Positions 1-7,358 of a DNA stretch of 13,938 nt are shown here, piece by piece; positions within the stretch are counted from its first letter, which is position 1, and every line of letters starts with the position of its first letter. This stretch comes from Acidimicrobiia bacterium (GTDB lineage: Bacteria; Actinomycetota; Acidimicrobiia; Acidimicrobiales; Ilumatobacteraceae), in the NCBI GenBank assembly GCA_013815505.1, contig JACDGA010000019.1, positions 1-13,938 of the forward strand. Reading direction: 5' to 3'. Below the pieces are notes generated by a model. That model worked only from the letters and a program-made list of their open reading frames with translations. It did no database searches and had not been told where the DNA came from. The position numbers and the translations under genes are program-made.

Positions 1-1
1 G

Positions 2-325
2 ACCTGGTACCGGGGCGGGGACTGGGTCAACCAGTGGCTGTCCATCCGTCACGTCTTCGGCATCCTGCAGCGCATCGGCGACGACGAGGCAGCTGCAGTG
101 ATCCATGGAGGGCTCTCGGCGGCCGGCGCCACCTACGCCCTGCCATTCGAACCGGCCGATGCTGCACGGCTGCGAGCGAGCGTCGAGGTCCTCCACGACC
201 GCCTCGGTGCCGAGCGGTTCGACACTCTCGCCGCACGCGGGGCGACGATGCCCGATCGCACGCTCGTCAGCTACACCCTTGAACGCATCGGCCGCGCCGT
301 GCTGGTCGTTCGTGAGAGCGGGTGA
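2..325 (+). CDS. C-terminal end of a large ATPase-type (LuxR/AfsR/cyclase-like) regulator, partial
   Basis: The reading frame is open from base 2 and ends at TGA 323-325, so only the last 107 residues of a longer protein are present. The visible part has the helical, repeat-like character of the C-terminal tails of large actinobacterial signal-transduction ATPases (LuxR, AfsR or cyclase-associated regulators): the patterns GDWVNQWLSIRHV, DDEAAAVIHGGLSAAG and ALPFEPADAARL are typical of those tails. No catalytic or DNA-binding domain lies in the window, so the regulator class is inferred from the tail alone. The stop codon lies inside the displaced tRNA-Gly fragment (316-360). In the uninterrupted chromosome this gene would have converged on tRNA-Gly with a few bases of overlap, unless another island lies to the left and this gene belongs to it. 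Confidence 0.65.
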   Translation, partial: TWYRGGDWVNQWLSIRHVFGILQRIGDDEAAAVIHGGLSAAGATYALPFEPADAARLRASVEVLHDRLGAERFDTLAARGATMPDRTLVSYTLERIGRAVLVVRESG

Positions 326-360
326 CGGGAATCGAACCCGCACCGCCAGCTTGGAAGGCT
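316..360 (-). repeat. Left attachment site: displaced 3' part of tRNA-Gly
   Basis: These 45 bases are identical to 10483-10527. Read on the minus strand they comprise the anticodon TCC, the 3' arm of the anticodon stem, the T arm, the 3' acceptor strand and the discriminator base T, without the 5' half of the tRNA. An imperfect match extends outward to about 307 (one mismatch and one 1-base gap against 10475-10482). Beyond 360 similarity to the tRNA stops abruptly. A 3' tRNA fragment facing an intact copy about 10 kb away is the usual footprint of a tyrosine-integrase element in a tRNA gene. After the discriminator base this copy continues CTC, not CCA. Confidence 0.85.
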
Positions 361-516
361 ATTTTCAGCACGGTTAAAGACGCAGTGGTTTCGAAGAAAC
401 ACCAGCAACCATATGGGATAGAGTGACCGCTACGGTCCGGGACAGCCCCCCTGAAGCCCGCCAATAGTGGCACGATAGTGGCACGTCGCTGACACCCAGC
501 CTGTACAACCAGCCGT
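361..516. other. Left-end noncoding segment of the island
   Basis: There is no credible gene between the left attachment site and the NhaA remnant. The segment is less GC-rich than its surroundings near 361-420. It contains a short inverted repeat at 388-400 (GTTTC, GAA, GAAAC) and the tandem 11-bp motif at 464-485. The layout, core site then motif repeats, matches the arm of an integrase attachment region. Confidence 0.6.
464..485 (+). repeat. Tandem 11-bp repeats, candidate integrase arm-binding sites (left)
   Basis: The motif ATAGTGGCACG occurs twice back to back, at 464-474 and 475-485, about 104 bp inside the left core repeat. The same motif in the same orientation occurs once near the other end at 10414-10424. 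Short direct repeats flanking the core at both ends are what tyrosine integrases use as arm-type sites. The binding role is inference from position and repetition. Confidence 0.55.
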
Positions 517-1010
517 GTGGAGGTGCACGCCCGAAGCCGCCCGCGCGACGAAGCGCATCGCCGCATGTCCGTGTCGCAGCTCGAATGGCTGGAGCATGAG
601 TTGCACGGATGGTCCAGCTTCGCCATCGTTCCCGTCGTCGCGCTCGCCAACGCCGGCGTCACCCTCAGCTCCGACGCGCTCGGCGGCGCCGCCGCGTCGG
701 CCTTGACCCTCGGTGTCGTCGTCGGCCTCGTCGCCGGGAAAACGATCGGCATCAGCGTTGCCGCGTGGCTGGCCACGCGAGCGGGAATCGCGGATCTGGC
801 CGATGGCGTCAGCTGGCGACAGGTGATGGGCGCCGCTGCCCTCGGAGGCATCGGATTCACCGTGTCGCTGTTCACACCGGCCTGGCCTTCGACGACGCCG
901 CGCTCATCGACCAGGCCAAGGTCGGCATCCTCGCCGCCTCGCTCACCGCCACCGCACTCGGCGCCATGCTGCTTCGCAGCCGTCCCGCGAACCGTGACCA
1001 AGCGTCGTAG
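517..1010 (+). pseudogene. nhaA: NhaA-type Na+/H+ antiporter, 5'-truncated and frameshifted
   Basis: The translation from about 571 matches the C-terminal part of NhaA: LEWLEHELHGWSSFAIVPVVALANAGVTL, a glycine-rich membrane segment ending GKTIGI, then the loop SWRQVMGAAALGGIGFTVSLF. The match resumes in another frame as TGLAFDDAALIDQAKVGILAAS and ends at TAG 1008-1010. The frame change near 871-876 is explained by loss of one base. NhaA proteins are usually about 380-430 residues; only about 165 codons remain, so the N-terminal transmembrane half, with the ion-binding aspartates, is missing. A stop at 490-492 closes the frame upstream. The gene cannot make a working antiporter as sequenced. 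A sequencing indel could explain the frameshift but not the missing 5' half. Confidence 0.82.
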
Positions 1011-1226
1011 ACGCGCCCAGCGACGCACTGCTCGTGCGACGATCAGTCGTCGTCCGATGCCCGAATCACGATCCGCACCGACTGTCCCGGCAGCAACGGT
1101 CCGGACCCGATCCGGGCGGGCGCCCGGTCCTGTCGATCCTTCGGCTGCTGTTCACCGGAACCATCAACATCGCCGCCTGGTACTCGCCGATGTCGTTCTT
1201 CTTTCCGGCCGGCCATACTGGGCCGC
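1011..1226. other. Gap between two decayed genes, no recognisable gene
   Basis: No reading frame here gives a protein I recognise. A frame near 1127-1220 reads as a hydrophobic stretch (ILRLLFTGTINIAAWYSP), which may be remnant coding DNA belonging to the decayed genes on either side. No RNA gene or clear promoter was seen. Confidence 0.35.
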
Positions 1227-1640
1227 GTGGGGGTCATCGCCGTCGGCGTGCGGGGACTGCTCGTCAACGCCGACCCGCCCATGGCCACCGACCGCCCGGC
1301 TGGGCCCTGCTCCTGCTGCAGTCCAACGTCGCCCACGACTTCGTGCTCGTGCCGTTCGTGCTCGTCGTCGGTTCGTTCGTCGCACGCGTCGTGCCGGCCC
1401 CGCTCCGTGCTCCCATCCAGGCTGGGCTGATCGGCAGCGGCGTCGTCGTCCTGTTCGCATTCCCGTTCGTGCAGCGCTACGGCGCCAACGGCGGCAACCC
1501 GTCGATCCTGCCCCAGGACCTACGGGCGCGGGTTGCTGACCGTCCTCACCGCCGTGTGGATCGTCACCGCGGCGCTGCTCGTGTGGAGCTGGCTGCGGTC
1601 GAAGCCTGGAGCGATGTCGCCCGACGACGTCGGCCTGTAA
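1227..1640 (+). pseudogene. Small multi-pass membrane protein broken by two single-base frameshifts
   Basis: Following the protein signal through three frames gives one coherent membrane protein. It begins GVIAVGVRGLLV from a possible GTG at 1227, moves to another frame near 1293-1300 as GWALLLLQSNVAHDFVLVPFVLVVGSF, then PAPLRAPIQAGLIGSGVVVLFAFPFV, and moves again at about 1519-1520 as YGRGLLTVLTAVW, ending SPDDVGL and TAA 1638-1640. Four hydrophobic segments are visible. The first shift equals a 1-base loss and the second a 1-base gain, so the frame is restored. The style resembles small uncharacterised actinobacterial membrane proteins; I cannot name the family. Either this is a recent pseudogene or there are two sequencing errors. 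The start is uncertain because no convincing ribosome binding site is present. Confidence 0.65.
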
Positions 1641-1673
1641 CGATCCCAGCGGCGGCGGGGACTGCACCCCCCC

Positions 1674-2183
1674 ATGAACGCGGATCTGGTACCCGGTCGA
1701 CACCTGCCCGACTTCCGGCTCCCGGATCACGTCGGGAACCAGCGGAGCTTGTCCGACCTCGCCGGTGGCGATCCGATGTTGCTGCACTTCTACCGCGGGT
1801 GGTGGTGCCCCAAGGAGCAGGCCTACTTCCGCAAGCTCCTGCAACTTCAGGACGAGGCTGAGGTCGCCTACACCCGGTTCGTGTCGGTCAGCGTCGACAC
1901 AGCCGAGGAGAGCGCCGCGTTCCGGGCCGGGCTCGGCGCGCGGTGGACGTTCCTGTCGGACCACGAGCGTCGCTGCGTCCACGAGCTCGGGCTCCTCGAG
2001 ACGACCGACCGCAGCCACAATCCCTTCGTGCCGACGGTCCTGGTGCTCGAACCCGACCTGCGGATCCACGCCGCCTTCAACGGTTACTGGTTCTGGGGCC
2101 GACCGACCAACGAGGAGCTGCGCCAGGCTTTCCGGACGATCACCCGGTCGATACGGTCCGACTGGGAGGTGCCCGCACGATGA
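1674..2183 (+). CDS. Peroxiredoxin-like (AhpC/TSA-type thioredoxin-fold) protein
   Basis: This 169-residue cytoplasmic protein has a redoxin fold: PGRHLPDFRLPDHVGNQRSLSDL at the N-terminus, the strand MLLHFYRGWWCPKEQ with Cys45 at the active-site position, the conserved SVSVDTAEESAAFR segment, WTFLSDHERR, and a C-terminal YWFWGRPTNEELR. Enzymes of this type usually reduce peroxides through the first cysteine. There is no CxxC motif; the only other cysteine is Cys101, which could act as a resolving partner or may be unrelated. The ATG at 1674 gives a full-length domain but has only a weak G-rich sequence upstream. The gene opens a five-gene operon and overlaps the next gene by 4 bases (ATGA at 2180-2183). 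A redox role is well supported; the actual substrate is unknown. Confidence 0.8.
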   Translation: MNADLVPGRHLPDFRLPDHVGNQRSLSDLAGGDPMLLHFYRGWWCPKEQAYFRKLLQLQDEAEVAYTRFVSVSVDTAEESAAFRAGLGARWTFLSDHERRCVHELGLLETTDRSHNPFVPTVLVLEPDLRIHAAFNGYWFWGRPTNEELRQAFRTITRSIRSDWEVPAR

Positions 2184-2695
2184 GCCCGTGTTGGGTCGCG
2201 CGGTGCTCCACCCGTCCCCGGGGCGCCATCGCCTCGGCAACGCTCGGGGACGACGGCAGTGATGGGATGCTGGCCGCATGGCAGGCCGACGACGAACCGC
2301 AGCCGGGCGCGGTCAAGATCGATCCCCGCTGCATCGACGCCGACGGTGACGCCGCTTGGGCTTCGCTCGTCCTGGCGCCGCGCGGGACGTGGCTGCTCTT
2401 CGACGACGTCGCTGTCTCCCACGCCATCCGGTCGGTCCTCGCCGGACCACCGGTCGATGTCGTGTCGACGTTCGTGACCGGCGACGACCGCTTCGTGGGA
2501 GCGATCACCGCCGTCCACGACGACGAACCGACCCGACTGCGCGACGACCCCTTCGCCGCCATCTTCCCGACCTGCCTTGTGCGCGTCGGACCCGGCCTCC
2601 TCGGCCGGACTCCGACCCCGGTGGGCCCGATGACGCAGCGCTACGGAGCCGCCAACCCGTGGCCTTGGGACCGCTTCCCGGAGGCAAGGGCGTGA
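2180..2695 (+). CDS. Unknown 171-residue protein in the operon
   Basis: I do not recognise this family. The protein is acidic and soluble, with no signal peptide or membrane segment. Visible features are an aspartate-rich first half (LGDDGSDGM, CIDADGDAAWASLVL), a central stretch reading RGTWLLFDDVAVSHAIRSVLAG, a repeated DDR/DDEP pattern and a Pro/Gly-rich C-terminus (TPTPVGPMTQRYGAANPWPWDRF). The start at ATG 2180 is set by a 4-base overlap with the peroxiredoxin-like gene, and its stop overlaps the GTG of the dehydrogenase by 4 bases (2692-2695). This tight coupling, and codon use like its neighbours, argue that it is a real gene whose product works with them. Coding status is likely; function is open. 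Confidence 0.72.
   Translation: MSPCWVARCSTRPRGAIASATLGDDGSDGMLAAWQADDEPQPGAVKIDPRCIDADGDAAWASLVLAPRGTWLLFDDVAVSHAIRSVLAGPPVDVVSTFVTGDDRFVGAITAVHDDEPTRLRDDPFAAIFPTCLVRVGPGLLGRTPTPVGPMTQRYGAANPWPWDRFPEARA
2682..2686 (+). promoter_or_regulatory. Ribosome binding site deciding the GTG start of the dehydrogenase
   Basis: GGAGG lies in the 3' end of the preceding gene a few bases before GTG 2692. Together with the 4-base overlap it fixes the start at 2692, rather than any of the earlier in-frame starts that run back to 2356 through the previous gene. Confidence 0.55.
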
Positions 2696-5598
2696 GCGAG
2701 AAGCTCGCCGACGCGCTGCGCGGCGCCGTTCGCGGTGATGTGCTCTTCGACGCCGGCACGAAGGCGTTGTACGCCAGCGACGCCTCGAACTACCGCCAGG
2801 TGCCGATCGGCGTCGTGCGACCGCGCGACGCCGACGACGTCGTGGCCGCCGTCGCCGTCTGCCGGGCGCACGAGGTCCCTGTCCTGTCGCGGGGCGGGGG
2901 GACGAGCCTCGCCGGCCAGTGCTGCAACGTGGCCGTCGTCCTCGACTTCTCGAAGTACATGGTGGAGGTGGTCGAGCTCGACGCCGGTGCCTGCCGGGCT
3001 CGGGTCCAGCCCGGCACGGTGCTCGACTCGCTACGCGATCGAGCCGAGGAGCATGGGCTGACGTTCGGGCCCGACCCGTCCACCCACAACCGCTGCACCC
3101 TCGGGGGGATGATCGGCAACAACTCCTGCGGCGTGCACTCGATCATGGCCGGCCGCACGGCCGACAACATCGAGGAGCTGGACATCCTCACCTATGACGG
3201 CCTGCGCATGCGGGTCGGCGCCACCAGCGACGGGGAGCTGGAGCGCATCGTCGCCGAGGGGGGTCGGCGGGGGGAGATCTACGCCGGGCTTCGGACGCTG
3301 CGGGACCGCTACGGCGACCTCGTGCGCCAGCGTTTCCCGCAGTTGCCCCGCCGGGTGTCGGGCTACAACCTCGACGAGCTGCTCCCCGAGAAGGGGTTCA
3401 ACGTGGCCCGGGCGCTCGTCGGCACGGAAGGGACGTGCGTGGTGGTGCTCGAGGCAACCACCCGCCTGGTGCCGAGCCCCCCGTTCCGCAACCTGCTCGT
3501 CGCCGGCTTCCCCGACGTGTTCGACGCCGCCGACGCCGTGCCTCTCGTCCTCGAGCACGGCGTCATCGGCCTCGAGGGGCTCGACAACCAGCTGGTGAAC
3601 GACATCCGGGCGAAGGGCGTCAACACTGGGCAGCTCAAGATCCTGCCCAAGGGGGGCGGCTGGCTTCTCGCCGAGTTCGGTGGCGACACCGCGGCCGAGG
3701 CCGACGAGCAGGCCCGGGGGCTGATGGCCGCGCTCGAAGACGCTGGCGTCACCCTCGGGATGCGTTTGCTCGACGATCCCGAAGAGGAGGAGCGGCTCTG
3801 GCTGCTGCGGGAGTCCGGCCTGGGGGCAACCGCCAGCGTGGCCGGGCGGGGTGACACCTGGGAGGGCTGGGAGGACGCTGCCGTTCCGCCCGACCGTCTC
3901 GGCGACTACCTCCGCGAGTTCAAGCCGCTGCTCGAGCGACACGGCCACGAGACCGCCGCCCTGTACGGGCACTTCGGCGACGGCTGCGTCCACACCCGCA
4001 TCGACTTCAACCTGCGGGCCCGCGACGGGATCGCCGACTACCGGGCCTTCGCCGAGGAGGCCGCCGACCTCGTGCTGCGCTACGGCGGGTCGCTCTCCGG
4101 TGAGCATGGCGACGGCCAGTCCCGAGCGGAGCTGCTGCCGCGCATGTTCGGCGACGAGCTCGTCCAGGCCTTCCGGGAGTTCAAGGCTCTCTGGGACCCC
4201 GACGGGCGGATGAACCCCGGCAAGGTCGTGGATCCGTATCGCCTCGACGAGAACCTCAGGCTCGGCCCGACCTACAACCCGATTCCGGTCACGACCCACT
4301 TCCGGTTCCCGACCGACGAGGGCGACTTCGCCAAGGCGGCGCTCCGGTGCGTGGGCGTCGGCCTGTGCCGGCGCAGCGAGGGCGGGACGATGTGTCCCAG
4401 CTACATGGTCACGCGTGACGAGCAGCACTCCACCCGAGGACGGGCCCGGATGCTCTTCGAGATGCTCCAGGGCGACGTCATCACCGGTGGTTGGCAGGAC
4501 GAGCGGGTCAAGGACGCCCTCGACCTCTGCCTGTCGTGCAAGGGGTGCAAGTCCGACTGCCCCGTCAACGTCGACATGGCCACGTACAAGGCCGAGTTCC
4601 TGTCGCACTACTACGAGGGCCACCGCCGTCCGCGGGCCGCCTACGCCATCGGCATGATCCACCGCTGGGCCGGCATCGCCGCCCACGTCCCGCGCCTCGC
4701 CAACCTCGGCGGCGCCCTTCCCGGCGTGCGTGCCCTGGCCAAGCGAGCCGCCGGGGTCCACCTCAAGCGGAGCCTTCCGAAGTTCGCGACGACGACGTTC
4801 CGCGCCGGCTTCGCCGCACGCCCGCCGACCGTGGCCACAGGTCCACGCGTCATCCTCTGGCCCGACACGTTCAACGACGCCTTCAACCCCGCCGCCCTCC
4901 ATGCCGGCGTCGACGTCCTGGAGGCGGCCGGCTTCACCGTCGACATCCCCCGGACGCGGCTCTGCTGCGGGCGACCGCTCTACGACTACGGGTTCCTCGA
5001 CCAGGCCAAGGCGCTCCTAGGCCACATCCTCGACGAGCTCGAGGACGACATCCTCGCTGGCGTACCCGTCGTGGGTCTCGAGCCGAGCTGCGTGGCCGTG
5101 TTCCGCGACGAGCTCCGCAACCTGTTCCCCCACGACCAGAACGCCGAACGGCTGTGCCGCCAGACCATGGTGCTCAGCGAGTTCCTCGAACGCCACGCCC
5201 CGGACTGGCGCGTCCCCGAGCTGAGAGGCCGCCGGGCGGTCGTGCACGGCCACTGCCACCACCGGGCGATCATGGGCTTCGACGCCGAGGAGCGCCTCCT
5301 CGACCAGCTCGGCCTCGATGTGGAGATCCCGGAGCCCGGCTGCTGCGGCATGGCCGGGTCGTTCGGCTTCGAGGCCGACCACTACGACGTGGCCATGCAG
5401 GTCGGCGAGCGCGTCCTGCTCCCCGCCGTCAGGGCCACCGACGACGACTCGCTCGTCATCGCCGACGGATTCAGCTGCCGCGAACAGATCCTCCAGGGCA
5501 CCGGCCGTCGAGCGCTCCACATCGCCGAGGTGGCGGCGATGGCGCTGCGCGACGGGCAGCCCGAAACAACCGACCTCCCCACGGAGAAGGCCACATGA
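2692..5598 (+). CDS. FAD-linked oxidase fused to Fe-S/CCG domain protein (2-hydroxyacid or D-lactate dehydrogenase type, YdiJ/GlcD-GlcF-like)
   Basis: This 968-residue protein joins two units that are often separate. Residues about 36-230 are a PCMH-type FAD-binding domain, with RGGGTSLAGQ (68-77), DPSTHNRCTLGGMIGNNSCG and the VSGYNLDELLP segment. The FAD-oxidase C-terminal domain runs to about 510 (YGHFGDGCVHTRIDF, GSLSGEHGDGQ, NPGKVVDPY). An Fe-S part follows with C553, C559 and C568-P, then C613-x2-C616-x2-C619-x3-C623-P, consistent with two [4Fe-4S] clusters. Two CCG motifs (C758-C759-G and C884-C885-G) complete it. Proteins of this build oxidise 2-hydroxy acids such as D-lactate, glycolate or D-2-hydroxyglutarate and pass electrons to the respiratory chain. 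The substrate here is not determined. The gene overlaps its neighbours by 4 bases at both ends. Confidence 0.9.
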   Translation: MSEKLADALRGAVRGDVLFDAGTKALYASDASNYRQVPIGVVRPRDADDVVAAVAVCRAHEVPVLSRGGGTSLAGQCCNVAVVLDFSKYMVEVVELDAGACRARVQPGTVLDSLRDRAEEHGLTFGPDPSTHNRCTLGGMIGNNSCGVHSIMAGRTADNIEELDILTYDGLRMRVGATSDGELERIVAEGGRRGEIYAGLRTLRDRYGDLVRQRFPQLPRRVSGYNLDELLPEKGFNVARALVGTEGTCVVVLEATTRLVPSPPFRNLLVAGFPDVFDAADAVPLVLEHGVIGLEGLDNQLVNDIRAKGVNTGQLKILPKGGGWLLAEFGGDTAAEADEQARGLMAALEDAGVTLGMRLLDDPEEEERLWLLRESGLGATASVAGRGDTWEGWEDAAVPPDRLGDYLREFKPLLERHGHETAALYGHFGDGCVHTRIDFNLRARDGIADYRAFAEEAADLVLRYGGSLSGEHGDGQSRAELLPRMFGDELVQAFREFKALWDPDGRMNPGKVVDPYRLDENLRLGPTYNPIPVTTHFRFPTDEGDFAKAALRCVGVGLCRRSEGGTMCPSYMVTRDEQHSTRGRARMLFEMLQGDVITGGWQDERVKDALDLCLSCKGCKSDCPVNVDMATYKAEFLSHYYEGHRRPRAAYAIGMIHRWAGIAAHVPRLANLGGALPGVRALAKRAAGVHLKRSLPKFATTTFRAGFAARPPTVATGPRVILWPDTFNDAFNPAALHAGVDVLEAAGFTVDIPRTRLCCGRPLYDYGFLDQAKALLGHILDELEDDILAGVPVVGLEPSCVAVFRDELRNLFPHDQNAERLCRQTMVLSEFLERHAPDWRVPELRGRRAVVHGHCHHRAIMGFDAEERLLDQLGLDVEIPEPGCCGMAGSFGFEADHYDVAMQVGERVLLPAVRATDDDSLVIADGFSCREQILQGTGRRALHIAEVAAMALRDGQPETTDLPTEKAT

Positions 5599-7358
5599 AG
5601 AAGATCGCGTCCGAGCTGCTCGTCGAACGCCTCATCGAGTGGGGTGTCGACACGGTCTTCGGCCTTCCCGGTGACGGCATCAACGGCCTCACGGAGGGGT
5701 TCCGGCGCCATCAGGACCGCATCCGCTTCGTGCTCGTCCATCACGAGGAGGCGGCGGCCTTCATGGCCTGCGGCTACGCCAAGAGCACCGGGAGGCTGGG
5801 GGTGTGCATCGCGACGTCGGGACCGGGCGGGCTCCACCTGCTGAACGGCCTCTACGACGCCAAGCTCGACCACGCCCCGGTCCTCGCCCTCACCGGTATG
5901 CAGGGCACCAAGCTCCTGGGCACGGGGTTCCAGCAGGAGGTGCACCTCGAGAAGCTGTTCGACGACGTCGCCGACTACAACGCCATGATCCACGTGCCGG
6001 TGCAGATCCCGACGCTGGTGGACTTCGCCGTGCGCAGCGCGTTGGCGAACCGGAGCGTGTCGCACCTCACGTTCCCGGTCGACATCCAGGAGGCCCCCGA
6101 GGACGCCGATCCATGGGAGGGAGGGCTCGGCGCCGGGCGCACGCCGGCCACCGCGCCCATCTTCATCGCCGCCCCCGGGGTTCCCCGCGCCGTCGACCTC
6201 CAGCGGGCGGCGACCGTGCTGAACGGAGCGAGCAAGATCGTGCTCCTCGTCGGCGCCGGGGCGTTGCACGCCCGCGACGAGGTCCTTGCCGTGGCTGAGC
6301 AGCTCGCCAGCCCGATCGTCAAGACGCTCTCCGGCAAGGCGGTCGTGCCCGACGACCACCCGCTGACGACAGGCGGCATCGGCCTCCTCGGCACCCGCCC
6401 GTCGGAGGACGCGATGGAGGACTGCGACGCCATCTTCATGGTCGGCACCAGCTTCCCGTACACCTCCTTCCTGCCCGCGCCCGGGACGCCGTGCGTCCAG
6501 ATCGACACCGACCCGGTGCGCGCCGGGAACCGCATGCCCACCGACGTGCCCCTCGTGGGCGACACCAAGGAGACGTTGCAGGCGCTCCTGCCCCTGCTCC
6601 AGGCGAAGGGCGACCGCTCGTTCGTGGAGCGGGCGCAGGACGGGATGCGCAGCTGGCGCCACGACATGACCGCCCTCGAGGACTCGACTCGGGACCCGAT
6701 CCAACCGCAGTACTTGATGCGGGTCATCGACAGGCTGGCCAGCGACGACGCCATCCTCGCCGCCGACTCGGGCACCATCGCCACCTGGGCCGCCCGCCAC
6801 TTCGACATCCGCGGGGATCGGCAGTTCTACCTGTCCGGCAACCTCGCATCGATGGCCCCCGGCCTGCCGTACACGATCGCCGCCCAATGGGCGTATCCCG
6901 GCCGGCAGTGCATCGCGTTCGTCGGTGACGGCGGGTTCGCCATGTTGATGGCCGAGTTCCTCACGGCGGCGCGCCATGGCCTGCCGATCAAGGTCATCGT
7001 GTGCAACAACGGCGTCCTCGGTCAGATCCTCTGGGAGCAGATGGCGCTCGGCTTCCCCGAGTACGGCGTCCGTTGGGAGCGGCAGGCGAACTACGCCCCG
7101 TGGGCCGAGTCCTGTGGCGGGCTCGGCATCCGGGTGGAGAAGGCGGCCGACGTGGAAGGCGCCGTTGCGACCGTGCTCGCGCACCCGGGGCCGGCGTTGC
7201 TCGACGTCGTGGTGAACCCCGACGAGCCGCCCCTGCCGGCGAAGATCACCTACACGCAGGCCAAGGGCTTCGCCCAGTCGTTCCTCAAGGGCCAACCCCG
7301 GCGGGCGGCGATCACGTCGACGCTGTTCCGCGACAAGATCCGACAGCTCAAGGGATGA
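5595..7358 (+). CDS. ThDP-dependent pyruvate oxidase/dehydrogenase-like enzyme (PoxB family)
   Basis: This 587-residue enzyme has the three domains of the POX/AHAS group: an N-terminal pyrimidine-binding domain (VFGLPGDGINGLTEGF, catalytic Glu in HHEEAAAF, E51), a central domain (SKIVLLVGAGALHARDEV) and a C-terminal ThDP-binding domain with G444-D445-G446, 24 residues, then N471-N472. The SGNLASMAPGLPY segment before the ThDP motif is typical of PoxB-like proteins. Known members oxidatively decarboxylate pyruvate to acetate, or other 2-oxo acids, with electrons going to quinone or oxygen. The start at ATG 5595 is supported by GGAGAAGG at 5583-5590 and the ATGA overlap with the dehydrogenase stop. 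Whether pyruvate is the substrate is unknown. It is translationally coupled to the downstream enolase-superfamily gene (overlap 7355-7358). Confidence 0.88.
   Translation: MKKIASELLVERLIEWGVDTVFGLPGDGINGLTEGFRRHQDRIRFVLVHHEEAAAFMACGYAKSTGRLGVCIATSGPGGLHLLNGLYDAKLDHAPVLALTGMQGTKLLGTGFQQEVHLEKLFDDVADYNAMIHVPVQIPTLVDFAVRSALANRSVSHLTFPVDIQEAPEDADPWEGGLGAGRTPATAPIFIAAPGVPRAVDLQRAATVLNGASKIVLLVGAGALHARDEVLAVAEQLASPIVKTLSGKAVVPDDHPLTTGGIGLLGTRPSEDAMEDCDAIFMVGTSFPYTSFLPAPGTPCVQIDTDPVRAGNRMPTDVPLVGDTKETLQALLPLLQAKGDRSFVERAQDGMRSWRHDMTALEDSTRDPIQPQYLMRVIDRLASDDAILAADSGTIATWAARHFDIRGDRQFYLSGNLASMAPGLPYTIAAQWAYPGRQCIAFVGDGGFAMLMAEFLTAARHGLPIKVIVCNNGVLGQILWEQMALGFPEYGVRWERQANYAPWAESCGGLGIRVEKAADVEGAVATVLAHPGPALLDVVVNPDEPPLPAKITYTQAKGFAQSFLKGQPRRAAITSTLFRDKIRQLKG

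Noticed and set aside
267..1028. Minus-strand open frame across the left att site, considered as an integrase
   Set aside because: No tyrosine-recombinase motifs (R, HxxR, Y) are visible, and it runs through the tRNA fragment and opposite the NhaA remnant.
1050..1130. A frame reading ARITIRTDCPGSNGPDPI, which faintly recalls the start of a CDGSH-type Fe-S protein
   Set aside because: Too short and without the CDGSH motif; cannot be distinguished from chance.
1164..2279. Minus-strand open frame across the membrane remnant and redoxin gene
   Set aside because: Antisense shadow; the plus strand carries the redoxin and membrane-protein signals.
3031..4902. Long minus-strand open frame opposite the FAD/Fe-S gene
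   Set aside because: High GC leaves the antisense frame open; its translation has no recognisable domain, while the plus strand encodes a full set of FAD and Fe-S motifs.
5382..7295. 637-codon minus-strand open frame opposite the PoxB-like gene
   Set aside because: Shadow of the plus-strand gene; low-complexity Arg/Gly/Val-rich product without family features.
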